Source of the DNA: CAZUGA01 sp964619885
Lineage (GTDB): Bacteria > Pseudomonadota > Gammaproteobacteria > Methylococcales > UBA1147
DNA length: 64,000 bases
Assembly: GCA_964619885.1 (NCBI GenBank)
Contig: CAZUGA010000006.1
Location: forward strand, 1-64,000
Direction: 5' to 3'
Numbering within the stretch: position 1 is the first letter of the stretch; the number at the start of each line of letters is the position of its first letter. This document shows positions 44,255-54,450 of the stretch, one piece after another. A program made the position numbers and the translations under genes. The notes beneath the pieces are model-generated. The model was not told the origin of the DNA, searched no databases, and saw nothing but the letters and a program-made list of their open reading frames with translations.

Positions 44255-45859
44255 ATGTCGACTTTGACTACCGATACTATAGATATCGAAATTAGCGAGA
44301 ATCGAGAAATTTGGCAACAGACGCGATTTGGTTGGTTGTTTCTATTGTGTTCTATTGGTATTTCCGTTTTTATTTTTCGCGACGGAATTGAATACATGGT
44401 CAATGTCTGGAATGATAAAGAAGAGTTTAGTCACGGATTTTTTATCCCCATAATTTCAATGTTCCTCATCTGGCAAAAATCCGATGTATTGCGAACGATC
44501 GAATTTGCCGGGAGCTGGATGGGGGTCGCGACCATTATTGTAGGAATTGTCTTATACGGGTTTGGAGAGCTTAGTTCTCTATACACCATTATTCAGTACG
44601 GATTTATCGTCACGATTACCGGAATAGTCCTTTCTCTAACTGGACGTGAGGGTTTCAAAGTGATCTGGGTACCGATTGTTTTTCTGGTATTCATGATTCC
44701 GCTACCGAATTTTTTACTGTTTAATCTTTCCCTAAAATTACAGCTGATTTCCTCTGCACTGGGTGTTCAGTTAATTCGACTATGTGATATCAGCGTTTAT
44801 CTGGAAGGTAACATCATTGATCTTGGGTCCTATAAGTTACAGGTAGTCGAAGCATGTAGCGGGTTACGCTATTTGTTTCCGTTTATGAGTTTAAGTTTTC
44901 TATTTGCCTATCTTTTTAAAGGCGTTTTCTGGAAAAAGGTCGTGATTTTTCTATCGAGCGTTCCGATTACTATCTTTATGAACAGTTTTCGTATCGGCAT
45001 CATCGGTGTATTGGTTGAGAATTTTGGACAAGGCGCTGCAGAAGGTTTTATCCATGACTTTGAAGGTTGGGCAATTTTTATGGTCTGCATGGTCCTTCTT
45101 GTACTGGAAATGCGGTTACTTGCATGGTTGGGACCGGAAAAGAAAAGTCTGGGTGACGTATTTAGTATTGAATATCCGGCACCCGTTCCAAGTCATGCCA
45201 GGATTCTAGACAGAAAAATTTCAACTTCGGCTTGGGTTGGCGGGGGTTTGCTCCTTGCGGCGACAATCTTACCGGGATTACTTGCAACTCCGATTCAACA
45301 GGCCCCTTCAAGGCAAGATTTTGCAACCTTTCCATTGGAGATTGGACCATGGCAGGGTCAGCGCGAAATCATGGATCTAGCATCTCAGAAGGTACTTGAG
45401 CTTGATGATTATCTCCTGGCAGACTATAGGAACCGTATTACCGGCGAAATTATCAATTATTACGTAGCCTATTACGCTTCCCAAAGCAAGGGGCGTTCTA
45501 TTCATTCGCCCCGTTCCTGCCTACCAGGCGGTGGTTGGGTCGTTACCGACCTTTCAAAAAAAGTATTGCCAATTGGCAATTCCGGTAGTGCGGATGTTTC
45601 TAGGGTGTTCATACAGCAGGGCGATGTGAAACAGCTGGTTTATTTCTGGACCCAACAACGAGGCCGGATACTTAATAACGAATTTATTATTAAATGGTAC
45701 TTATTTTGGGATGCGTTAACTCAACATAGAACCGACGGCGGTTTGATACGCATAGTGACATTATTGAAGCCCAGTGAAACTGTGGACGATGCTGATAAAC
45801 GACTCAGCGATTTTGCCAAACGCGTCGCGCCTATTAATCTGAATTACATACCAGATTAG
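44255..45859 (+). CDS. xrtD: Exosortase with fused EpsI domain (XrtD/VPLPA type)
   Basis: 534 residues. About eight transmembrane helices hold the conserved catalytic set Cys201 (EACSGLRYLFPF), Arg246 (NSFRIGI) and His267 (GFIHDFEGW). After residue ~310 a soluble EpsI/DUF3485 domain follows (FPLEIGPWQGQREIM, YVAYYASQSKGRSIHSPRSC). Exosortases cleave PEP-CTERM-like signals and transfer the protein to a polymer or lipid target. The fusion and the VPLPP/IPIP-type signals in the window fit the XrtD/VPLPA class, though the subclass is from memory. It likely processes the proteins at 9076-9699 and 23379-24233. Confidence 0.88.
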   Translation: MSTLTTDTIDIEISENREIWQQTRFGWLFLLCSIGISVFIFRDGIEYMVNVWNDKEEFSHGFFIPIISMFLIWQKSDVLRTIEFAGSWMGVATIIVGIVLYGFGELSSLYTIIQYGFIVTITGIVLSLTGREGFKVIWVPIVFLVFMIPLPNFLLFNLSLKLQLISSALGVQLIRLCDISVYLEGNIIDLGSYKLQVVEACSGLRYLFPFMSLSFLFAYLFKGVFWKKVVIFLSSVPITIFMNSFRIGIIGVLVENFGQGAAEGFIHDFEGWAIFMVCMVLLVLEMRLLAWLGPEKKSLGDVFSIEYPAPVPSHARILDRKISTSAWVGGGLLLAATILPGLLATPIQQAPSRQDFATFPLEIGPWQGQREIMDLASQKVLELDDYLLADYRNRITGEIINYYVAYYASQSKGRSIHSPRSCLPGGGWVVTDLSKKVLPIGNSGSADVSRVFIQQGDVKQLVYFWTQQRGRILNNEFIIKWYLFWDALTQHRTDGGLIRIVTLLKPSETVDDADKRLSDFAKRVAPINLNYIPD

Positions 45860-45870
45860 AAATTCCTCGT

Positions 45871-47499
45871 ATGTCGATGCTTGGTGCGTTATTTTTCCCA
45901 TTTCTGCTCGCTCTTGTAGTGACCATGCTGCTGATTCCCCCGTTGATGAAAACGGCGGCATGGGCCGGTTTTTTGGATGAACCTGATAGGCAGCGGAAAG
46001 TCCATTCGCGCGCGATACCGTGCGTCGGTGGTTTGGCTCTGGTATCTGGAGTTTTTTTATCGGTTTTCTTCTGGGTCCCGATGAGCCGTGAATTGACGGC
46101 TTTACTACTAGGTATAGGCATACTTTTGGTTTTTGGCGCCTGGGACGACCGCAATGGACTAAATTACCGGCTAAAATTTTTTAGCCAGATTGTATCCGCA
46201 TTAATCGTAGTGATTTATGGCGGTATATTGATTCAACGCCTGCCAATATTTGACACGTTCCATTTGCCGTTTTGGTTTTCCGCCCTGGTGACGGTCTTCG
46301 CAATTGTCGGGGTTACCAATGCGATTAATTTGGCGGACGGCCTAGACGGGTTATCTGGAGGGAAAATGCTGCTCATTTTTACCTGTATGGCGCTGATGGT
46401 GGTACAGGTGGGAAAACTGGAACTGGCTTTATTGAATATGATATTTGTCGGAGCGATTCTAGGTTTTCTTCGATTTAATACCCATCCCGCACAAGTATTC
46501 ATGGGTGATGCTGGCAGTCAGGTTTTGGGATTCAGTAGTATTGTTTTGGTATTGATGTTAACTCAATCTTCCGACGCGTCTTTCAGTCCGGCGCTTCCAC
46601 TGTTGCTTTTTGCATTGCCTATATTTGACACGCTTTCAGTAATGGTGCAACGGACCATCCAGGGACGGCCACTGTTTGCAGCGGATCAAAATCATGTTCA
46701 CCATCGGCTTCTGGTTTTGGGTTTTTCTCACTATCAGGCCGTTTTTTTAGTGTACTTGACCCAATCGATTTTGATTACGTCTGCTTATTTCCTCCGATTT
46801 GATAATGATTTACTGATTGTTTCGGTTTTTATTATATTTAGTCTGGGGCTGGCTGTGTTGATATATGTTTCCCATAATAAAAAGCGTGGTCTTGGTGAAA
46901 ATGATGGTTGTCTCGTGATAAATGAGAGACTGGATTCTTCAGACCACGTCGTGCGGGTTGTCGTTAACCTCGTTAGTTTTTTGCTAGGGGCGATGCTGAT
47001 TTTGAGCGCCTTGTTACCCAAGAATATTTCAGCTGACATTTGGTTCCCCTCGGGCGTGCTATTGGTTTCTTCGGGGAGCCTTTTATTATTCAAGTTGGGT
47101 AACAAAGTGTTGTGGTTACGTGTCACGGCTTATTTGGCAAGTGCGTTTTCGATTTATCTCTTTGAAATGGATTGCGGGGAATTGTCAGATATCATGCCCT
47201 TTGTAAATTCGGGTTTTGTTCTGCTCGCAATTTTGATTCTCGTTGGTGTTGCCGTTCCGGACCAACGATTCTTTCAGATTACCCCACTCGATTTTTTGAT
47301 TATATTTTTGTGCTTGATCGTTCCGGGTATTGGTTATCTAATTGATGCCTCGCTTCCCGTTGCAGTGCTTTCAGCGCGGCTTGTTGTTATGATGTATGCT
47401 TGTGAATTTGTGTTTGCTGTTAAGCAAGAATGGTCGAGGGAAGTCGCCTTCGGCGTGTTCGGAATGTTGATTATCCTGACCTTTCGAGGGTACCTCTAG
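45871..47499 (+). CDS. WecA/MraY-like undecaprenyl-phosphate sugar-1-phosphate transferase, extended
   Basis: 542 residues, multi-spanning. The family motifs are NLADGLDGLSGGKML, FMGDAGSQVLGF and HVHHRLLVLGFS; they bind Mg and the nucleotide-sugar. Such enzymes start lipid-linked repeat-unit assembly. Usual WecA proteins are about 350 residues; this one has a further ~200-residue hydrophobic C-terminal part of unknown role. It begins 12 bp after the exosortase gene, so it is in the same operon. Confidence 0.88.
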   Translation: MSMLGALFFPFLLALVVTMLLIPPLMKTAAWAGFLDEPDRQRKVHSRAIPCVGGLALVSGVFLSVFFWVPMSRELTALLLGIGILLVFGAWDDRNGLNYRLKFFSQIVSALIVVIYGGILIQRLPIFDTFHLPFWFSALVTVFAIVGVTNAINLADGLDGLSGGKMLLIFTCMALMVVQVGKLELALLNMIFVGAILGFLRFNTHPAQVFMGDAGSQVLGFSSIVLVLMLTQSSDASFSPALPLLLFALPIFDTLSVMVQRTIQGRPLFAADQNHVHHRLLVLGFSHYQAVFLVYLTQSILITSAYFLRFDNDLLIVSVFIIFSLGLAVLIYVSHNKKRGLGENDGCLVINERLDSSDHVVRVVVNLVSFLLGAMLILSALLPKNISADIWFPSGVLLVSSGSLLLFKLGNKVLWLRVTAYLASAFSIYLFEMDCGELSDIMPFVNSGFVLLAILILVGVAVPDQRFFQITPLDFLIIFLCLIVPGIGYLIDASLPVAVLSARLVVMMYACEFVFAVKQEWSREVAFGVFGMLIILTFRGYL

Positions 47500-47757
47500 C
47501 ACGTGTTTTTCGCATTCATTCGACCAAGCGGTCAACATTGGCCCAATATCTAGGATGTGCCAAAGCGTCAATACCATATCCACCTGTGTCTTTAACGGAA
47601 AATAAAATGTCCTGCGGGAACTAGTGGTCAGTAAAAGATCGATTTTAGTCCGCGTTTATAGATCTATACTTTACTTGCACCCGTATTATTTGTCAGAAAT
47701 TCTAAACTGCGTTCAAACAATAGGGTCAGATAAATTACAAACTTGAGGAATAACCCC
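47500..47757. other. Gap before the TPR lipoprotein gene
   Basis: 258 bp without an intact gene. It probably includes the promoter of the TPR lipoprotein gene. No clear terminator. Confidence 0.3.
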
Positions 47758-50409
47758 ATGATGGCTAGCAAGTTCTCAATAATTCAACGAGATTCAAATT
47801 TCCTATCAATGTTGAAAGCGCTATGTTTGGAATTTTCGATTGCTTGGTGGGTCATTATCGTTATTTTCGCGATTGGTGGATGCGGCGGCGCAGAAGACCG
47901 CAAGGTCAAATATATGGAGAGAGGTCAAAATTTACTGAATGAAAAGAATTTTGAAAAAGCCCGGGTCGAATTCAAGAATGTACTGCAAATCGATCCCAAA
48001 GATGCGCTAGCGAATTTTAACATGGGTCAGACTGAAGAAGGTTTGCAGAATTTCAAAAAAGCTTTCGCATTCTATTCTAAAAGTCTTCAGTTGGATCCGG
48101 AATTGCTTGAGGCCAAACTGAAACTGGCAAAATTTTATATTTCAATCGATCTTGTCAAAGCCAGGGAACTTAACGAAGCTGCTTTGCGCCAGGAGCCTGG
48201 CAATGTCGATGGTCTCATCAACAAAGCGGTCATTTTGGCCAAAGAACAAAAACATGATATCGCGATTACCGAATTGGAAAAGATTGTGGCGGCCAACCCA
48301 CGCAATATTTCCGCAGTGCTTGCTTTTTCAAAAATATTGGAAGTTAACGGCCGCTCTGCAGAGCAGGAAAAAGTATTGCAAAAAGCGGCTCGGGACAACC
48401 CGAATAACGTTCGTATTCAAAGTATATTGGCCACGTTTTATTATAAAAACAAAAATTTTGCCGATGCCATTCAACACACGAATGAAATAATTAGGATTGA
48501 TCCGGATGAAGCCAAACATTATTTTGCGTTAGCATCTCTTTATGTTGCACAGAACGATTTGGGGAAGGCGGAGAAGGTTCTGCGCGACAGTGTTTCCAAG
48601 AAACCGGATGATCCTAAGCGTCATATTCAGTTAGCCACATTATTGGTAAAGCGAAAGAAAACCGATCTGGCCATTAGACAATTGGAGTCGGCAATTACAG
48701 AATACCCGGATCTTCATGAGCTTTCATTCTTGGCGGCGCAATTGTATTCACTCAATAATAAGACAGACAAGGCCGAAAAAATTCTGACCCGGCTCATTAA
48801 TGATCAAGGTATAAAACCGGTCGGCCTTCAGGCAAAATCTCAATTGGCGGTTCTGTATCTTCGTGGAGATCGGGTAGATGACGCATCAACATTGCTTGAC
48901 GAGGTGTTGGAGGAAAATCCCAAGGACCTTACAGCCTTAAAATTGAAAGGCAAAATTGCTTTCAAGAATAAGGATGCGGATCGGGCCGTTACGATGTTTC
49001 GGCAGGTGCTCCAGGAACAACCGGACAACGTTGAGATCCATGGATTGCTCGCGCAGTCGTATTTGCTGGCCAACAAGGGCGAACTGGCCCGTGATCATCT
49101 CCAACAAGCAGTGGCGAATGCGCCTGGTAATTCTAATCTTCGATTACAACTGGCGAATATTTTAGTTCGACAGAAGAATTACGATGGTGCCATGGAACAT
49201 ATCGATACGATTCTAAAAGGCTCGCCGAATGACCTGCTTGCTTTGCAAGCTAAAAGTTCGCTTCTCGGAATTATCGGGGATAAGGATGGGGTATATACCG
49301 TTCTAGAAGAAATACGAGATCATCATCCAGAAAAAAGTGCGGCAGCGCAATTTCGTATAGGACAGATGTATTTGTCCGAGAAGAAATATGAGAAAGCGAT
49401 TGAGGCGTTTGAAAACGTGCTTAGGGAAATCCCCAATTCTGTGAGAGCATTGGCGGGGATAGTTAATACTTATATGGCGTCCGAAAATCCGGAACAGGCA
49501 GTCGAACGAATTGAAGCGTTTTTAAAGGAAGACCCGGAAAATCCTGTGGCCTTCGCAATGCTAGGCCGGGTATATCTTGGAATGAAAAAATATCCGGAGG
49601 CGATAGTTTGGTTTGACAGAGCTCTAAAAATCAAACCGGATTACCGGGCTGCAATGTCCTCGTTGATCTCAGCTTATGAAGCTCTTAACCAACGCGATAA
49701 AGCAGAAGCCTATTTGCAAAATTTGCTCCGAGAAAATCCTAGCCATCCGACTGCGTATTCGTTTTTGGCAATGTCTCGGTTTTCAATACAGGATTATGAT
49801 GCGGCCGAGTCTTTTTTACAAAAGGCGATTGATGCGAATCCTTCGATGGGTCAGAATTACGGTTTGCTGGCCCGACTCTATAATAATGTTCGGAAGGATC
49901 CAGATAAGTCCATTGAAACCTATATTGAGGGTATCGAAGCGGACCCAAAAAATATTGAGATTCGGCTGAGTCTTGCCGAAATGTATCAGCTTCAGAATGA
50001 GATCGACAAAGCGGTAGAATCCTACGAGCAAATTCTTATTATCAATTCGCAGAATATACTGGCCAGAAACAACCTTGCTGCTATATTGAGTGATTTTCGA
50101 CAGGATCGCCAAAGCTTGGAAAAGGCATTGGATTTGGCCTCTAGTTTTAAAGACGCCGAGCAGCCAATGTTGCTTGATACGTTGGGTTGGATTTATGTGA
50201 AACTAGGCAATTATAAAGAAGCGGTTTCGATTTTGAGTAAAGCTGTAGAAAGAGCTCCGGAACAAGCAGTTTTTCAATATCATCTGGGTATTGCGTACTA
50301 TAAAAACGGCGATAAGGAAAAGGCTAAAGATCATTTGAGTCAAGCCTTGAAACTGGGGCAATCTTTTCAGGGGTCCGAAGAAGCGCGGTTGATCAAGGAC
50401 ACCCTGTAG
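47758..50409 (+). CDS. prsT: PEP-CTERM system TPR-repeat lipoprotein (PrsT-like)
   Basis: About 883 residues from the ATG at 47758, which has GAGGA 9 nt upstream; an in-frame TTG 15 bp earlier is unlikely. A hydrophobic segment ends in the lipobox FAIGGC (Cys42), so it is a lipoprotein. The rest is more than 20 tandem tetratricopeptide repeats (for example FEKARVEFKNVLQIDPKDAL, YPEAIVWFDRALKIKPDYRA). Length and layout match PrsT, a conserved lipoprotein of exosortase-polysaccharide loci believed to aid polysaccharide export or assembly at the outer membrane. It stands alone between two groups of genes. Confidence 0.88.
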   Translation: MMASKFSIIQRDSNFLSMLKALCLEFSIAWWVIIVIFAIGGCGGAEDRKVKYMERGQNLLNEKNFEKARVEFKNVLQIDPKDALANFNMGQTEEGLQNFKKAFAFYSKSLQLDPELLEAKLKLAKFYISIDLVKARELNEAALRQEPGNVDGLINKAVILAKEQKHDIAITELEKIVAANPRNISAVLAFSKILEVNGRSAEQEKVLQKAARDNPNNVRIQSILATFYYKNKNFADAIQHTNEIIRIDPDEAKHYFALASLYVAQNDLGKAEKVLRDSVSKKPDDPKRHIQLATLLVKRKKTDLAIRQLESAITEYPDLHELSFLAAQLYSLNNKTDKAEKILTRLINDQGIKPVGLQAKSQLAVLYLRGDRVDDASTLLDEVLEENPKDLTALKLKGKIAFKNKDADRAVTMFRQVLQEQPDNVEIHGLLAQSYLLANKGELARDHLQQAVANAPGNSNLRLQLANILVRQKNYDGAMEHIDTILKGSPNDLLALQAKSSLLGIIGDKDGVYTVLEEIRDHHPEKSAAAQFRIGQMYLSEKKYEKAIEAFENVLREIPNSVRALAGIVNTYMASENPEQAVERIEAFLKEDPENPVAFAMLGRVYLGMKKYPEAIVWFDRALKIKPDYRAAMSSLISAYEALNQRDKAEAYLQNLLRENPSHPTAYSFLAMSRFSIQDYDAAESFLQKAIDANPSMGQNYGLLARLYNNVRKDPDKSIETYIEGIEADPKNIEIRLSLAEMYQLQNEIDKAVESYEQILIINSQNILARNNLAAILSDFRQDRQSLEKALDLASSFKDAEQPMLLDTLGWIYVKLGNYKEAVSILSKAVERAPEQAVFQYHLGIAYYKNGDKEKAKDHLSQALKLGQSFQGSEEARLIKDTL

Positions 50410-50489
50410 GGTCATATATGTTTTACGGACAGCGTTGTAAAAGGTGATATACGCCAGATTAAAAAAAGAATCAAATAAATACTCGTTTT

Positions 50490-51254
50490 TTAGGATTTGC
50501 TCAATACAGTACCGAGCAAGTTTGACTGCGCTAATAATTCTTTCGAGCGGACGATATCCTCTTTCTTTGTTTTGCCCGCTTCAATCACGAGTAATATTGA
50601 GTCGATGTGGGGTGCAATATTCAGCGATTCGCCGGCAACCAATATTGGAGGCAGATCGAAAACTACAATTCTTGACGGATAGCGCAGCTTCACATTCGCG
50701 ATAAAATCCAACATCATTTGTGATGAAAGAATTTCAGATGAATTGGGAATTGGCCCCCCTCCTGGCATCATTATGAAACGGTCTATACGATAGGGATGTA
50801 TCAGCAAATCTTCCATTGGGACATCGCTAGTTAGGTAATCCGCTAAGCCGTATTCGGTCTTAATGCCAAAATTTGCAGCCACACCAGGGGTCCGCATATC
50901 TGCATCTACAAGCAGAACGGAATGATTTACTTCAAGCGCTAGACTGATCGCAAGGTTGGTGGCAGTTAGGGTTTTCCCTTCGCTGTGACCGGGACTCGTA
51001 ACACCTAGTGTATTCCATCCGTTGGCCTTCATTTTCTGTAAGATTTGACTGCGCAATATCTTATAGGAATTTGTGAAATCTCCCGGTTTAACCGCCGAAA
51101 CTATGCGATTTTCTTCCAAAGTAGAAGTGAAGGTTTCAACATTGCGGGTTTGGTCATAGGAGTATCGATCTGGTACTGTCCTTGCCGGTTCCGTACTGTA
51201 TATGTTTCTTAACCTGACGAGAGTGTTTCGCTCATTATCAATATCTGTATTCAT
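50490..51254 (-). CDS. CpsD/CapB-like tyrosine-autokinase-type ATPase
   Basis: 254 residues. The P-loop is TSPGHSEGKTLTATNLAISL (Walker A, ~86-105), followed by Walker A' VLLVDADMRTP and Walker B RIVVFDLPPILVAGES. This is the bacterial tyrosine-kinase/MinD-like fold that works with Wzz-type proteins. The C-terminal tyrosine cluster typical of autokinases is missing (it ends LLGTVLSKS), so autophosphorylation is doubtful. It probably pairs with the membrane protein at 42148-43944. Confidence 0.85.
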   Translation of the reverse strand: MNTDIDNERNTLVRLRNIYSTEPARTVPDRYSYDQTRNVETFTSTLEENRIVSAVKPGDFTNSYKILRSQILQKMKANGWNTLGVTSPGHSEGKTLTATNLAISLALEVNHSVLLVDADMRTPGVAANFGIKTEYGLADYLTSDVPMEDLLIHPYRIDRFIMMPGGGPIPNSSEILSSQMMLDFIANVKLRYPSRIVVFDLPPILVAGESLNIAPHIDSILLVIEAGKTKKEDIVRSKELLAQSNLLGTVLSKS

Positions 51255-51416
51255 CTGTTTTCCATGTGATACTAGCTATTTTTCCGGTCCGTAATTTGTC
51301 GGGTGGCCTGCCGCTTAAAATTATAGTCCTTTTTTAGACAGCGGTCGGTTTTATTCGTTTCTAAAAAATATTATTGATAGCACAAGTGGAATACTTTGTG
51401 CCACCAAGCGTATAGC

Positions 51417-52706
51417 CTAATCGAATAATATGGGTGACCAGTCGAAGCGTAAATTCACGTAGACAGAATTCCCGTCTCTTGCGCCAATTCCTTCTCGATC
51501 CAGCCATCTGTATCTATACCCGCCGTCTAGCCACCATCCTTCGAAAAACTGCCAGGAGAAGGAAATTCTGGCGTATATATTGCGGCGATCTGCCTGCGAT
51601 AGGGTTGATTGAATGGAGTCCAATTGTGAAGCGCCAATGCCAATGGAGGTATGAAGATATTCGCTAATTTGGTGCCAAGCCGACAAAGAAAAATTGTCTT
51701 CGATGACTTGCCCACCGTTAATAGTGGGTGTCAGGTTTCGGAAATATTGAGCGGTTAGTTTGGTATGAGAAAAGGTTTTATTAACGGAAATATTCATAAT
51801 ATATCCCGACTGAGAATTGCTCACTTTCTCGGATACGATATTGAAAGTAGACGTTGCAGGATTTAGGACTAGGCGGGGAATCTCTGTTTCCGACAATAGA
51901 ATTACACCGCCCCCGGACATGGAGATATCAAAGGTTTCAGAGAATGAATGGTTGATTCCTACCTGAAGGCTAATTTGGTCAGATTTGAAATTTAATTCGT
52001 CGTTGACGTTTTCGATAAAGGATATATTGCCAAAGATACTTGTATATTCCTCAAGCGCGTAAGTATAGGAGCTATTTGCGCTGTGCGAAAAGAAATCGGA
52101 TCTCGTCGTTCTTATATTGGGATTTTCATCATAGGATATATTGTCGTATCGGTAATACAATTGTAACTTTGAATACTCATTAGGAGTCCAGGTCCATGAT
52201 GGCGAGATATTCCAACGAAGTCGTTCGATTCGGTTAAAATTCTGGTTGCCTGCCTGCAGTTGGGCCGATGAAGGATGGTCAAGAATCGCTTCGCCGCTTA
52301 ATTCAAAAAGATTGTATTCGCTAATATGGTTCGTTGTCAGTCTGACTGTACCGTCGTCAGCATTAAGGTTTGATTCATTCAAATACCGAAAGCCTCGGTA
52401 TTCACCGAAAAAATCGGTTTGTGATTGTTCGGTTTTAAACGTTGATCGAAGACTACCTCTGAAATTAGTGTTCCAGACTGCCAGTGGATCCGCTGTTAAA
52501 TTGAAATTATCATTGTATTCCTGGCCAGCGCGAACGGAAGGTTGAACGCTCCATTCCGCGAAAGCGCTTTGAGACGAGGTAAATGCGAAAACGAGAATCG
52601 GAAATAAATAAACCCGAAAATGGCCGAAATATCCTGACCCATTTATAGGTCGATTGCCAATCAAAGACACCGGACTAGCCAGACAAAAAATGCCACAGAA
52701 TATCAA
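51417..52706 (-). CDS. Outer-membrane beta-barrel protein of exosortase-EPS loci
   Basis: About 429 residues. A signal-like segment (YLFPILVFAFTSSQSAFA) leads to alternating beta-strand sequence with aromatic girdle residues to the end (FSWQFFEGWWLDGGYRYRWL; VYVNLRFDWSPILFD), as expected of a ~16-18-strand barrel. It resembles the TIGR03016/EpsL-like outer-membrane proteins in exosortase loci. The start is uncertain: TTG at 52706 directly follows the preceding stop (TAATTG), implying coupling, but a GTG 13 codons later is an alternative. Confidence 0.8.
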   Translation of the reverse strand: MIFCGIFCLASPVSLIGNRPINGSGYFGHFRVYLFPILVFAFTSSQSAFAEWSVQPSVRAGQEYNDNFNLTADPLAVWNTNFRGSLRSTFKTEQSQTDFFGEYRGFRYLNESNLNADDGTVRLTTNHISEYNLFELSGEAILDHPSSAQLQAGNQNFNRIERLRWNISPSWTWTPNEYSKLQLYYRYDNISYDENPNIRTTRSDFFSHSANSSYTYALEEYTSIFGNISFIENVNDELNFKSDQISLQVGINHSFSETFDISMSGGGVILLSETEIPRLVLNPATSTFNIVSEKVSNSQSGYIMNISVNKTFSHTKLTAQYFRNLTPTINGGQVIEDNFSLSAWHQISEYLHTSIGIGASQLDSIQSTLSQADRRNIYARISFSWQFFEGWWLDGGYRYRWLDREGIGARDGNSVYVNLRFDWSPILFD

Positions 52707-53306
52707 TTACTGAACGACGACGATATCACCTTTTTCAAGAATAATATTTTGTTCGAGATTTTCGCCATCTGCTACTTGAGAATAATCAAAAGGTATTGAG
52801 CTCAAGACGCCTTCTTTTCTGCGTAAAATGTTAATACTATCTTTGTCGGCGAATGAGGCCATCCCGCCGGCCATTGCCAGGGCCTGCATGACATCAACCT
52901 GCCCAGTTACTGGAAATTCTCCCGGACGGTTTACTTTGCCGATGACAAAAATCTTGTTGCTAGTGTAGCTTAGCAAAAATACGGTAACAATCGGGTCGAC
53001 AATAATCTTGCCGAGGCGCTCTTCGAGGATTTTCTGAATCTGGTCGAGGGATTTGCCTTCTACTTTGATCCTTCCTGCGTGAGTGAAAGTTATGACGCCG
53101 TCCGGAGGAACAACAATCTGTCGAACAAGTTCCGGTTCTTTCCAGACTATAATATCTAGAACATCTCCTGGTCCGACCGAATAGTTCGAAAGTTCAGCTT
53201 CACTAAGCGGAGCTGTACCCTCAGGTTTCTCATCTGCAAACGTTGACGATGCGGCAACAATTAGAGCAATCCATTTAACTAGTTGTATTTTTTTGATTAT
53301 ATTCAT
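52707..53306 (-). CDS. Wza-like polysaccharide export protein
   Basis: 199 residues. An N-terminal signal segment (WIALIVAASSTFADE) precedes a poly-export domain (YSVGPGDVLDIIVWKEPELV, VVPPDGVITFTHAGRIKVEG) and an SLBB-like part (IFVIGKVNRPGEFPVTGQVD). Such proteins form the outer-membrane or periplasmic secretion channel for exopolysaccharide. No lipobox cysteine is evident, unlike Wza. The neighbour at 51417-52706 follows immediately and they are translationally coupled. Confidence 0.88.
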   Translation of the reverse strand: MNIIKKIQLVKWIALIVAASSTFADEKPEGTAPLSEAELSNYSVGPGDVLDIIVWKEPELVRQIVVPPDGVITFTHAGRIKVEGKSLDQIQKILEERLGKIIVDPIVTVFLLSYTSNKIFVIGKVNRPGEFPVTGQVDVMQALAMAGGMASFADKDSINILRRKEGVLSSIPFDYSQVADGENLEQNIILEKGDIVVVQ

Positions 53307-53511
53307 TTTGACGATGGCTGCTAGATTTTACTTGTTTCCTTACCGCATTCCCGAGCGGGTGTTAAAATCGGGTGTACGATAGCATGGCATACTCTATTAT
53401 AGAACAAAACTGATCATTAACGCACCCGGCGAGCGCGGCGGTGATGTGCGGTTGATCTCCGAAATTAGTCATTAACGAGTTTTTTCGTAACTAATACGAA
53501 AATGACTCAGG

Positions 53512-54450
53512 TTAGCGCAATGTGGAGGTTAAAAATGACTTAAGCTTTTCGTAGAGGCTATCGTTTTCCGACGGAAAATAATGCAGTTTATGTTTGTGTT
53601 GAAGTTGTTCAAACTCCTCTTTCAGTGTACTTATACGCTCAGCAAGTGCGGCGCTGTCGTTGATGGCTTGTTGTATCGGTGAATATGCTTCCTGAATTTC
53701 GTTTTTGAGCTCTAAACCGGTTCGTTTGGTTTGGTTTAGTGCTGCTTTTAATTGTGCATCACCGGCGCCAAATCTATTTTCGGCGTCATTTAGCTGGTTA
53801 TTAAGGGACTCGGTTTCCTTGACCAATGACTCAATTTGCTTGCGAATACTCTCTAGACAAGATTGCAGACCATTGGCGTCCTTCGCTAAGGTCTCATCCA
53901 TCTTTTTGCGTTCGGATGTAAAGAGTTCAGCTTCGATCAATAAATATTTCATCGATTTATCCTTCGCCTTTAGGTAGCTGTCGATGACAAAATTCATATC
54001 CAGAAACACAGCTTTATTGATCGCCTGAACCATCTGTGTCAGTTCAACTGCATCACCGGAGAAATGGTCGGCCGCGAGCCTAACAAATTTATTGATCATT
54101 AAGCAATAAACATTCACGTACCAACCCAAGGTTAAGCCGATACGCTCGTGGGTGGTACCGATCCGCTCGGCGTTATCAAAATAAATTTTGCCGGAATTCT
54201 TGCCGAAATCTTTGCTGAATAACATGCTCAGCCAATGTTTTTTTTGAGCTTCGCGGGCCGCCTTAATAGTGCTTTCGTTGGGGAATAGCGCTTGAAGTTC
54301 GGGAACTGCCAGGATTTGTTCATACATGCGATCCAGCATGTTATCGATTGCCGGTATTAACAATTCCTGTAGTTTATCCAGATATAGCGAGGTGTTCGTA
54401 TCTATTTCCAAAAACTCTAATCTGTCTTGGATTATTTTCTTATGTGGCAT
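53512..54450 (-). CDS. Globin-coupled-sensor-like protein without output domain
   Basis: About 312 residues from the ATG at 54450; an in-frame TTG two codons earlier is less likely. The N-terminal ~160 residues are a sensor-globin domain with the proximal histidine in AERIGTTHERIGLTLGWYV (His101) and KKHWLSMLF upstream. The remainder is a long coiled coil (~180-290) with no methyl-accepting, GGDEF or kinase domain. Such globins bind haem and sense oxygen or nitric oxide. It may pass its signal to another protein through the coiled coil; no partner is identifiable, though it lies beside the exopolysaccharide export genes. Confidence 0.8.
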   Translation of the reverse strand: MPHKKIIQDRLEFLEIDTNTSLYLDKLQELLIPAIDNMLDRMYEQILAVPELQALFPNESTIKAAREAQKKHWLSMLFSKDFGKNSGKIYFDNAERIGTTHERIGLTLGWYVNVYCLMINKFVRLAADHFSGDAVELTQMVQAINKAVFLDMNFVIDSYLKAKDKSMKYLLIEAELFTSERKKMDETLAKDANGLQSCLESIRKQIESLVKETESLNNQLNDAENRFGAGDAQLKAALNQTKRTGLELKNEIQEAYSPIQQAINDSAALAERISTLKEEFEQLQHKHKLHYFPSENDSLYEKLKSFLTSTLR

